Source of the DNA: an uncultured Verrucomicrobiales bacterium
GTDB taxonomy: Bacteria; Verrucomicrobiota; Verrucomicrobiia; Verrucomicrobiales; Akkermansiaceae
NCBI GenBank assembly: GCA_937893015.1
Contig: CALBJX010000083.1
Location: forward strand, 1-30,167
DNA: 30,167 bases
Direction of reading: 5' to 3'
The notes beneath the pieces were generated by a model. It worked only from the letters and a program-made list of their open reading frames with translations. It ran no database searches and was not told the DNA's origin. Shown in pieces: positions 15,901 through 21,027 of the stretch (position 1 is its first letter; every line of letters begins with the position of its first letter). The position numbers and the translations under genes are program-made.

Positions 15901-16656
15901 GAACATGACGCGCCCCACGGAGGTGCCGTCCGTACGCTGCGATTGGAAGGGGATGGAGTAATCCTTCGGCGGCGTGAAGTCAGAGGAATCCAGCGTGGAA
16001 GCCGTGTTCAGCGTAACGGAGGTCACATAGTTCATGTTCACCGTGAACGCGGTGATATGCTGGCTCGTGTAGCTCTGGGAACGCAGACCATTCGCCGAAT
16101 ACAGCGTCTGCGTGGTGCCGGAATTGTTCACCGCCGTCACCACCACATTGTTCGTCGTGCCGTTGGGGGTATTGTTGATGGTCAGCGTCACATTACCATC
16201 CGCATCCGCGAAATTGCTCCACAGAGACTCCGTGGTAATCTTGGTTCCCGTCGTCCAAGGCTTGCCCGCCCAGTAGCCCGTAAAACCGGAATCATAATCC
16301 ACGCCGCTGTACCCGCGCGCCACATCCGTCATGCCGTAGGTGGCACCGGGATTGTTGTTATACGTCCACGTCACGAAGGGACTGTAATAGCCGCCGTTGG
16401 CGTAATCGTGCACCGATTGAAAATCATTCAACTTGTTCAGGTTCAGCGTGAGCGTCAGGTTCAGGTCGCAGCTCGGCGTTTCCAGATAGAACGTACCTTT
16501 ACCCGTGTTGTACACATTGCTGTTCGCCTCGAAATAGTCCGGCGTCGTCAAATCATTGTACGTCGTGGACGCGTAGGCTGCCGAACCGAGCGTCAGAATG
16601 GCGGCAAATGTGGCCATCAGCGCGGCGCGGAGGGGGGTGGGAAGATGCAGTTTCAT
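9919..16656 (-). CDS. Giant exported SGNH-hydrolase / beta-repeat protein with PEP-CTERM tail
   Basis: A 2245-residue exported protein. Residues 1-29 are a signal peptide beginning MKLHLPTPLRAAL. About 31-245 is a beta-rich region of unknown type. About 248-540 is an SGNH/GDSL-type domain with the nucleophile Ser256 in FLGDSITHG, Asn370 in MMMGTND, and Asp520/His523 in GDYIHPNEQG. About 565-725 is a second beta-rich domain, then a proline-rich linker (734-747). About 755-2210 is a long Gly/Thr/Asn-rich beta-strand repeat region like autotransporter passengers, containing a duplicated module (about 1268-1396 and 1541-1674). The end, PEPATSTLSLLALAALAARRKRK minus its last residues, is a PEP-CTERM signal (PEP, hydrophobic helix, basic tail), recognised by exosortases. 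No autotransporter barrel is present. It is inferred to be a surface esterase or deacetylase acting on glycans; the substrate is unknown. It is monocistronic and convergent with gltB. Confidence 0.85.
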   Translation of the reverse strand: MKLHLPTPLRAALMATFAAILTLGSAAYASTTYNDLTTPDYFEANSNVYNTGKGTFYLETPSCDLNLTLTLNLNKLNDFQSVHDYANGGYYSPFVTWTYNNNPGATYGMTDVARGYSGVDYDSGFTGYWAGKPWTTGTKITTESLWSNFADADGNVTLTINNTPNGTTNNVVVTAVNNSGTTQTLYSANGLRSQSYTSQHITAFTVNMNYVTSVTLNTASTLDSSDFTPPKDYSIPFQSQRTDGTSVGRVMFLGDSITHGVQDMSYRWDMFKTFVDNGIENEIAGPLSGYHSQPLNSDFNGDFSTSQYGGETFDNAHYAQSSGRTHNMLTASGSVNALGNSTGVNYGGVSSAKTGKDYNADTFVMMMGTNDILSDGAYNDTNMPKVTERLLGAGSVQNGVWVNANQEAALIGALGTDPATSTYTGKWGTMGQIIDNMKMDASDTMYIVSIPTWGEGRTGLNGAASYVADYNVKLEKWVESYNASHTGTVKYVDVNKGLVNVTRNGQFLAPDAFFRTAGGDYIHPNEQGALIIAGNLAQGMGIGGRTAGLTRSGVGHEGHNWQSAAATINLSAGQNVQAISNAFTIDGGYTIDFGATFGDGSANGWLANSNALSVFIGDGTNSGTLKISEGYISWGDKLLYCQDNHLTTNDKLRVAYTQGNDAQNIGSGYYVWLGDKLIGQALTAGTGNTTNGVTLTSTGGSSVITGLSYTNTAYAPSTNFITAYDNGLVSSDGPTPPPVVPLTPMPSHDNAQGSSLGLDFSQAGSAVSGATAANNATAGTNLTVTMQASGTYFGAVNGSGNTRSSGDVNVNVTGSTAANNAFGVVNASLTEGNISMVFSNDVTVKRGSYTTNGAAGDGAFIGSYSGNIGGTLNVEVKNATLEGNIQMGVVQGTQTIGATNLILNAGATVKGDILGGSTVSGGTISGDVKIAVNGGTVTGSIIGSGTNGTVGGDVDITITGGTINGNITAKSSAVTMTNGKTAAVNVEGNKALIKGDITADKVSLKNVTNSGHTDGFDQYEGTIRAANLELNKYTADEVKAQLVGEHLHVTGNSSTNVSKLNLTACDITVDAGSSLTLSGVQEYGHTTSYTGTITIAKGTTFSVAEPSNGERPHDANGVEYTSGANGFKYTGYVYDVLKPTSAGAGSLLGEDGHPLGLTTNLTLRGKGELEGAFFVYKADTGILSAFEKILEDTCYINTGVLVYAKEAGAYGATESLQLNNGANLVMADNLADGVNIQSNGGTLTLLDKVKLDASRLTVDSEKSTILAGSGTFALAAGSKSLGTGLSTDAEEWKGTILMSTTAGQTIANISADELRALAPNADAWVEMNNVTGYFASADQIFTSNIRLMGDKALHINNGYALTYTFAGDIAGDGTFTHKYDGNSYKFQGDISEWVGAFETTESSAYNRATGVTLEGKATTLNAALHSNAGSALNLTLGDITNGASAYTFNNEVVVNELNASGKNIVLGAADDALPGGSLEVSGTATMAQLTMQEGTAASFGGELTIGSLNLEGGNTVHLGENATLNAGSVHAAAGSSSSLSGTGTFVIDSSMNNANTAQTLPSNMALDSSAWHGIVQVNGGTMNIGTTIQGLTTGDSWVELRGVSGYLGTETTYSGNIILTNNGDAAAFNISSSVSNKTTTLSGNIKGEGDITRTIANANTLCFSGDISEWTGTYYNGKANETFLSGTSTVIFDKAGVVNANFVNNATTTAMTLRFDKDITFNGSYRTAGQALNMSFNNGSTVSIAKAGSLSDVTLNGGSSATFAESLTANTLNLNGGSELHVSKGATFTGNITVNGNGSVDGTVTFGGTAQNVWLTTAAGDTNVANFGKVIVTRETTNMLVGGNANDGIINIGSLSSETDRTILLTNCVTGAAHSAVFNLGGGEDSTFRGTFKIGMGSGSVSDGSSMSMVLKDNTIAKNAIVDFAYTQDKNTDVALVVAADEVSVKGLKQSATANLAKTHFAISSADSETRTLKITGDDAYSNAAAVGENVNLTMSGSGSQTFRGDMSAFNGKLTVENGTMDIDTDTLRHASGLAVSGEGSILSLKQGAEISVNEIVLGNGGAIITSGELAAAMQAAADPTPYSGAASAEITMSGTAGEHAKLQATGDTTMATNLTLGSNVDMVYSNAAQGINLAGHSLTLSAGETTIYLSDEMLVTLSSMEHLVLFSNVSSLEGIELNPVEGQDGLSITAAGLFFRDKAGNALDGQYQLAYNATTQEVYLAPEPATSTLSLLALAALAARRKRK
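11635..12855 (-). repeat. Duplicated protein module inside the giant PEP-CTERM protein
   Basis: Two diverged copies about 275 residues apart: codons for residues 1268-1396 (12855-12469) and 1541-1674 (12036-11635). Matching blocks in order are GSGTF/GTGTF, EEWKGTI/SAWHGIV, AWVEMNNVTGYF/SWVELRGVSGYL, AGDIAGDGTFT/SGNIKGEGDIT and GDISEWVG/GDISEWTG. The copies are clear at protein level and diverged in DNA, which implies an old internal duplication. Confidence 0.7.
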
Positions 16657-16710
16657 GTAATAAGGAAGGTAAAATTTAAGAAAGATAAAAAATCTTCACG
16701 ATTACCCTAT

Positions 16711-16739
16711 TTTCTACACCCATCCTCACCCCCCGTCAA
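16711..16739 (-). promoter_or_regulatory. Promoter of the giant PEP-CTERM gene
   Basis: On the minus strand TTGACG (16739-16734), a 17-bp spacer and TAGAAA (16716-16711). Transcription would start near 16704, giving a leader of about 48 bases. The leader contains a weak AAGAT/ATCTT hairpin (16682-16696) and no clear Shine-Dalgarno sequence. Confidence 0.65.
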
Positions 16740-16767
16740 GAGGAAAGGAAAATTCACACAATTTTTT

Positions 16768-17691
16768 TTACGCGCGATGCGCACGGGAGGTACAGGCAAC
16801 GATTTCCGCACCGCCCAAGAGCAAAAGCAGCAGGGAAACGCCGCCCCAAAGCAGGGGATGCAGGAAGGGCAGCACCTCGCCGGTCAGGTAGAACACGGGG
16901 CTGTTCGGCGCCCACAGCACGGCGAGCTCCTGCCCCGCCTGCGGCATCTGTTCCGTCTGGGGGAAAGCAGTGGCGCTGCGGCGGGGTGAGTCTGTCCCCG
17001 CAGGCACCACTTCCAAATGGTATGAGCTGCCTTTGCGGGAGGAATCCCAATTCAGCGCGGTGATGGTCGCAGGGGTGATATCACCCGTTGCCGCGGTGCG
17101 CAAGGGATGCAGCACCACATCATGAGCCGCCCACGCCGTCAGCAAGGCCAGAAGAATAGCGAGAGCACCGCCCCAACGGCGCGGAGAAAGACGCGGCGGC
17201 AGGGCAATCTCCGGCATATCCGCACGCAGACCGCTGCCGGGGTAATGCAGCTCCAAATCACGCCACACGGCGGCGAGCTGATAGGCGGAATCCGTATGCA
17301 GCACAGTGAGAAAGGCGGGGCGTTCGGCCGGCGTGCGCTGCAACAGCAGGCGCAGGGTGTAATGGCCTGCCCCGTCCGTCTCCCAATCAAAATGCCGCAC
17401 CTGCGCCGCCTGCCACACGGTGAGGCGCAGCGGGCGTTTTCCCCACAGCGTGCCGACCACCACCCCCGCATGTTCCACCTGCAGCAGACGCGAGCCGAAC
17501 ACCGCCGACAACAGCGGGGGGAGGGGCACAAGCAGAAAGACAAAGAAGGCGCCGTGCAGCAGAATCACATCCCAGTTCGGTGCCGTGTAGCACCAAAACA
17601 GCATCAGGCAGAAGGAAAGAACCAGCAGGAGCAGGCAGCAAAGCAGCAGCTCCGTGTGGCGTGTGCTGCGGAGGGGGACTCTGTGCAGCAT
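16768..17691 (-). CDS. DUF3592-like membrane protein
   Basis: A 307-residue integral membrane protein of unknown function. Hydrophobic segments lie near residues 14-36, 41-65, 170-188 and close to the C-terminus (after PFLHPLLWGG). The segment between the third and fourth helices (YHLEVVPAGT ... GQELAVLWAPNSPVFYLTG) resembles the extracytoplasmic domain of DUF3592 proteins; this is a resemblance by eye. The ATG at 17691 lies one base after the stop of the upstream gene, with GGAGAG about 5 bases before it, so translation is probably coupled. A longer frame (to 17739) would overlap the neighbour and is less likely. It is the last gene of the sufT operon. Its stop codon lies only 28 bases from the -35 box of the giant gene downstream. 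Confidence 0.6.
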   Translation of the reverse strand: MLHRVPLRSTRHTELLLCCLLLLVLSFCLMLFWCYTAPNWDVILLHGAFFVFLLVPLPPLLSAVFGSRLLQVEHAGVVVGTLWGKRPLRLTVWQAAQVRHFDWETDGAGHYTLRLLLQRTPAERPAFLTVLHTDSAYQLAAVWRDLELHYPGSGLRADMPEIALPPRLSPRRWGGALAILLALLTAWAAHDVVLHPLRTAATGDITPATITALNWDSSRKGSSYHLEVVPAGTDSPRRSATAFPQTEQMPQAGQELAVLWAPNSPVFYLTGEVLPFLHPLLWGGVSLLLLLLGGAEIVACTSRAHRA

Positions 17692-17692
17692 A

Positions 17693-18169
17693 TCAGCTCT
17701 CCGATTCCGGCAACAGGAACATGAGGCGATCGATGCCATGGCGCGTCACCTCATTCCACAGGGCTTTTTCCACGGCAGAGGTGCGGCGGGCGCGTTCCTC
17801 GGGAGTCATCGTCTCCGTCTCTTCCGCGCCCATATTCTCCGCAAGGCTCTGTGTGGCCATGCGCGCCACCAGCTCCTCCCAAAAGACGGCATCGCGGTAC
17901 TCGTCCGTCACATCAGAATAGAAGGCATTGTCGATGTACGGGCGTTTGAAGAACCAATAGCCGCAGTCTGGGTTAAACTCCATGTCGCGGGCAATGGCAG
18001 GCACCGTCTTGGCCGCCTTGATGAGGTCCACCATCAGGCGGTGCCACTTGTCCACACGCGGGTCGCGGGAATCAGGCATGGCCTGCCCGAGCATAGTGAG
18101 CCCCATGGCGCACAGCTCCGCGAGCTGCCGCATCTCCTGCTCCGTGAGCTCTAACTGCACTTTCGCCAT
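17693..18169 (-). CDS. Conserved-looking protein of unknown function
   Basis: 158 residues, soluble, acidic, with no signal peptide or membrane segment. I do not recognise the family. It starts MAKVQLELTEQEMRQLAELC and is mostly helical in appearance, with an aromatic-rich middle (DCGYWFFKRPYIDNAFYSD). The ATG at 18169 is 18 bases after the sufT stop; a TTG at 18181 would add four residues and is less likely. The next gene begins one base after its stop. Its place between sufT and a membrane protein, in a tight operon, suggests a shared but unknown job. Confidence 0.7.
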   Translation of the reverse strand: MAKVQLELTEQEMRQLAELCAMGLTMLGQAMPDSRDPRVDKWHRLMVDLIKAAKTVPAIARDMEFNPDCGYWFFKRPYIDNAFYSDVTDEYRDAVFWEELVARMATQSLAENMGAEETETMTPEERARRTSAVEKALWNEVTRHGIDRLMFLLPESES

Positions 18170-18187
18170 GGTAATGCACAAAAAACG

Positions 18188-18727
18188 TTACTCGATACCC
18201 AGCTGCATGCGGGCTTCCTCCGTCATCATTTCCTGATTCCACGGCGGGTCCCACACAAACTCCACGTTCACGCCGCTCACGCCGTCCAGTGCGTAGATGC
18301 CCATCTCCGCCTCCGCCATCATGTGCGGGCCCATGGTGCAACCGGGCGCGGTGAGCGTCATCTGCACGTTGACTTGGGACTTGCCGTCCTTCTGAGGAAT
18401 CACCTCCACGCCGTACACGAGACCGAGATTCACAATATCCACGGGAATCTCGGGGTCCACGATGCCGCCGAGCACTTTCCACACGCGCTCCTCCAGCGTC
18501 AGGTTCTCATCGGATTCCTCCACGCCCTCTTCCTCGGGGATGATGCCCGCGCGAGCGGCCTCCGCCTTGGAGATGCGCACCAAGCCCACGTCGGTAGCGG
18601 CGGTGATGGTGTTGCCCAGCTTCTGGGTGATGTAGATGCGCGAACCTTCCGGCAGAATAAGTGCATTGCCGGCAGGAATCTGAATGGCAGCGGTCTCTGC
18701 CTTCGTGATGACTTCCTCGTTCAACAT
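18188..18727 (-). CDS. sufT: SufT-like Fe-S cluster assembly protein (MIP18/DUF59 family)
   Basis: SufT-type proteins help mature iron-sulfur proteins. The 179-residue length is typical for the stand-alone SufT group. The N-terminal part (about 1-70) is the SufT-specific extension, ending in a short acidic linker. The C-terminal MIP18 domain (about 78-175) shows DPEIPVDIVNLGLVYGV, the cysteine motif TLTAPGCTMGPHM (Cys130) and FVWDPPW. It is the first gene of a three-gene operon and no other suf gene is in the window. Fe-S clients nearby include gltB, but there is no evidence for a specific link. The ATG has no Shine-Dalgarno sequence, and a candidate -10 box lies 12 bases upstream. Confidence 0.88.
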   Translation of the reverse strand: MLNEEVITKAETAAIQIPAGNALILPEGSRIYITQKLGNTITAATDVGLVRISKAEAARAGIIPEEEGVEESDENLTLEERVWKVLGGIVDPEIPVDIVNLGLVYGVEVIPQKDGKSQVNVQMTLTAPGCTMGPHMMAEAEMGIYALDGVSGVNVEFVWDPPWNQEMMTEEARMQLGIE

Positions 18728-18739
18728 GGATGCCGCCTA

Positions 18740-18776
18740 TTATCGCTGCTTTTGCCCGCAAAGCAAGGCAAAAGCA
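18740..18776 (-). promoter_or_regulatory. sufT operon promoter with a dyad around the -35 box
   Basis: On the minus strand TTGCTT (18767-18762), a 16-bp spacer and GATAAT (18745-18740). Perfect 9-bp inverted arms, GCTTTTGCC (18749-18757) and GGCAAAAGC (18768-18776), flank the -35 box. They could be an operator, or form a hairpin ending upstream transcription. Confidence 0.5.
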
Positions 18777-18812
18777 AGTCATGCCGCTTGTGATAAACGA
18801 TTGGGGACTTTC

Positions 18813-19559
18813 TTACTCCATGTAGGCATGAAGCGTGTCGCCGACGGAGCGGTCCTTCAACACCTGCTCGAAGGATTTCCCCTCGGTATTCATGAGAGCC
18901 CCGGCATAGATGAAGCGCGCCATCTTCTTGGCCCAGATGCGGAGATTCACCTCAGCATTGCCCGTGGGGCGATAGGCAGCGGCCTCATAGAGTGCTGCGG
19001 ATTCTCGGTTGGAATCCTTGAATGCCGCCAAAAGCGTATTCGTTTGGCGGGAACGCACGGCCCCCTCGATGCAGATATCGCCCTTGGCATATTGCTTCAC
19101 CACACGGGAGGCGACGGGGATATTCACAAAGGCAGCCACGATTCCGATAACACCGCGCAGCAGCGGCCTCTGCGGGCGGAAGCGCACCAAGGCCGTCTGA
19201 TAAAGCAGCGTAGCGTGTTCGGCATCCTCCGTGAGCACCCATTCGCCGTTCGGGCAGACCTCCTTCAGGGCAGCCGCCACCTCGTCGCAAAGGTAGCGGT
19301 GCATCGCCTGCTGCATGGCGGACAGGGTGTCCGCATCCTCATCTTTCACCTGCGAGACATCCATCGGAGCCACATAAATGGTACCGCTCACCGGCAGGAC
19401 TTTCTTTTCGGAAGGAGGACAGACATAATAGCCGTCCACCGCAACCTTCAGCGAGCGATCCAACGGCACGTTACTCAACACTTGAGTGTGTTGCTCCCGG
19501 ATACAGCAGGTCAACGACAGGCAGCACAGCAGCAACAGAAAAAGGCGACGGAAATTCAT
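18813..19559 (-). CDS. Probable lipoprotein, DUF3313-like
   Basis: 248 residues from the ATG at 19559 (a longer frame to 19577 would put six extra residues before the signal peptide). The N-terminus is a basic-hydrophobic signal ending in a cysteine cluster (LSLTCC), which suggests lipid attachment, although the residue before the last cysteine is unusual for a lipobox. The body has IYVAPMDVSQV near residue 62 and a later segment GDICIEGAVRSRQTNTLLAAF. This order resembles DUF3313 lipoproteins, whose function is not known. It lies downstream of the outer-membrane barrel gene but behind that gene's terminator, so it is likely transcribed separately; I could not pick a convincing promoter. Confidence 0.65.
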   Translation of the reverse strand: MNFRRLFLLLLCCLSLTCCIREQHTQVLSNVPLDRSLKVAVDGYYVCPPSEKKVLPVSGTIYVAPMDVSQVKDEDADTLSAMQQAMHRYLCDEVAAALKEVCPNGEWVLTEDAEHATLLYQTALVRFRPQRPLLRGVIGIVAAFVNIPVASRVVKQYAKGDICIEGAVRSRQTNTLLAAFKDSNRESAALYEAAAYRPTGNAEVNLRIWAKKMARFIYAGALMNTEGKSFEQVLKDRSVGDTLHAYME

Positions 19560-19610
19560 GTACGCAAGGTGTAGCAAATTTCAGCGAAAAAGAAAAGTAA
19601 ATAGTGCAAT

Positions 19611-19638
19611 AAAAAGGCGCAGCACATCGTGCTGCGCC
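19611..19638 (-). terminator. Terminator of the outer-membrane protein gene
   Basis: A perfect 10-bp GC-rich stem (19616-19625 with 19629-19638) and a 3-nt loop, followed on the minus strand by five T residues (19615-19611). It lies 20 bases after the stop. Confidence 0.88.
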
Positions 19639-19658
19639 CGAAAAGCATGAAGCAACAA

Positions 19659-20672
19659 TCAGAAGCGATAGGTGGCGGAGATGCTGCCCACCACGGCAAA
19701 GTTGCGGAAAGGCACATAGGAATAGTTACCCGTCGCAACGGCGTACTTGCTGCGCTTGTTCACGTAAATAGCCCCCTTGCCGAGCCAGTGGAAGCCCACA
19801 CCGGGGGTGAGCACCCAGTTATCATTAACAAACCAAGGCGTGGAGAGCTTGATGTAATAGGCCTGAGAGCCGTTGTTGCAGGCAGAGTCCGTCTCATTGA
19901 AGTAGTCGCCCGTGGCGGCCATGGCAAACTTCGCCACGGCGGCGAGCTTCACCTTGTCCCCTTCCCGCCACAGCGGGGCTTTGAGGGTGACATCCGGCAG
20001 AATCCACCAGCCGTGGATGCCGGAGAAACTGTGGCGCATATCCACACCGACGGACAGCCACGGCGCGGGGGTCCACTCGGGGCGCAGGTAGACTTCATTC
20101 AGGCAGGAAGCCCCCTGATGGCGGAAGTGTTTGGCGAACACGCCCAGCACGCCGCCGCGGATAAAGGTGTGGCCGAAGGCGACATTCCATTTCTCCTCCG
20201 TGTATTTAAAGCCGTTCTGTAGCACCCATTCGGATTCGGCATTGGCCTGCTTGATGGATGTGTGCTGCACGGCGGAAAGCGCGGCGTTGTACGCGGGGGA
20301 GCCGACGGGCAGCGTGGGGAAACGATTCTGCACGATGAAGTGGGAGTAGGGGCCGCCGAAGTTCGGGTTGCTGTACAGGCGGTGGCCGCTCACCACATCG
20401 CGGAAGTACACCATGCCGTCGAAGCTCCACTTGCCCTGCCTGCCGAAATCGTAGTTATACTTCAGCGCACCGAGGGGAGAACCATCGCCGCCCAGCACCG
20501 AGTGAGAAAGCACCACACCGCGGTCATTGGCGAGCGTATCATAACCGAGGGTCAGCGAGCCACTCAGACGCTTAGCGGACACCGCGGGCAGTTCCTCGAA
20601 GGAGGAAACCTCCGCAGCCACAGCGACGGAAAACGTCACCAAACCGAAGAGAAAGGAGAGTGTTTTGTTCAT
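19659..20672 (-). CDS. Outer-membrane beta-barrel protein
   Basis: 337 residues from the ATG at 20672. A signal peptide (about 1-20, ending AVAA) is followed by alternating hydrophobic and polar strands rich in aromatic residues (LKYNYDFGRQGKWSFDGMVYF, shown in part). The chain ends ISATYRF with a terminal phenylalanine, the usual signal for barrel insertion by the BAM complex. No specific porin family is recognised. An upstream in-frame ATG at 20762 would put about 30 residues before the signal peptide and is rejected. The start region carries the perfect palindrome GGGGATATATCCCC, and an array of 13-bp repeats lies about 110 bp upstream; both may regulate this gene. A strong terminator follows. 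Confidence 0.8.
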   Translation of the reverse strand: MNKTLSFLFGLVTFSVAVAAEVSSFEELPAVSAKRLSGSLTLGYDTLANDRGVVLSHSVLGGDGSPLGALKYNYDFGRQGKWSFDGMVYFRDVVSGHRLYSNPNFGGPYSHFIVQNRFPTLPVGSPAYNAALSAVQHTSIKQANAESEWVLQNGFKYTEEKWNVAFGHTFIRGGVLGVFAKHFRHQGASCLNEVYLRPEWTPAPWLSVGVDMRHSFSGIHGWWILPDVTLKAPLWREGDKVKLAAVAKFAMAATGDYFNETDSACNNGSQAYYIKLSTPWFVNDNWVLTPGVGFHWLGKGAIYVNKRSKYAVATGNYSYVPFRNFAVVGSISATYRF

Positions 20673-20680
20673 ATATGACG

Positions 20681-20694
20681 GGGGATATATCCCC
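20681..20694. promoter_or_regulatory. Perfect 14-bp palindrome before the outer-membrane protein gene
   Basis: GGGGATATATCCCC is self-complementary and begins 8 bases upstream of the ATG at 20672. It could be a repressor site or an mRNA hairpin that hides the start region. Confidence 0.6.
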
Positions 20695-20781
20695 TTCAAC
20701 CTAACAGAAAAGCATTGAGTAGTCAACACACAAACAATGTTAATACTCAATAATTTTATCACAATAAAAACTTCGACAAAA

Positions 20782-20833
20782 CTCTAGAAGCACGCTCTAG
20801 AAGTGCACTCTAGAAGCATACTCTAAGTTCATA
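20782..20833. repeat. Four 13-bp tandem repeats containing TCTAGA
   Basis: Units are CTCTAGAAGCACG, CTCTAGAAGTGCA, CTCTAGAAGCATA and a decayed CTCTAAGTTCATA. Three contain the palindrome TCTAGA. The array lies in the AT-rich 355-bp gap between the fucosidase and outer-membrane protein genes, upstream of the latter. Confidence 0.85.
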
Positions 20834-20905
20834 TTTTTTCACAATTTATCCCGGAAAATTGGATATACGGAGTCAAATATCACTTCAGCAAAGCCGCGCA
20901 GAAAT

Positions 20906-20940
20906 TCAAAAACCTGTCTGACACAAGGGTCAGACAGGTT
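20906..20940 (-). terminator. Terminator of the GH95 fucosidase gene
   Basis: A 12-bp stem (20911-20922 with 20929-20940) with a 6-nt loop, followed on the minus strand by a T-run. It lies about 88 bases after the GH95 stop. Core: GTCTGAC/GTCAGAC. Confidence 0.85.
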
Positions 20941-21027
20941 CGGTCATTCTTGCGCGAGCGCCATCACGGCGCATATGAAGACGAAAACTGTGCCAAGGTC
21001 GGCGTCATCCCCATCGTCAATCGTACA

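Noticed and set aside
14413..16989. Plus-strand open frame of 858 codons antisense to the giant gene (also 10168-11973 and 12067-14070)
   Set aside because: The minus strand encodes a convincing protein with signal peptide, SGNH motifs and sorting tail. The antisense translations are rich in His, Arg and Gly, show no domains and follow from GC-rich codon bias.
20782..20833. CRISPR-like array
   Set aside because: The units are 13 bp and directly adjoining, with no unique spacers and no cas genes.
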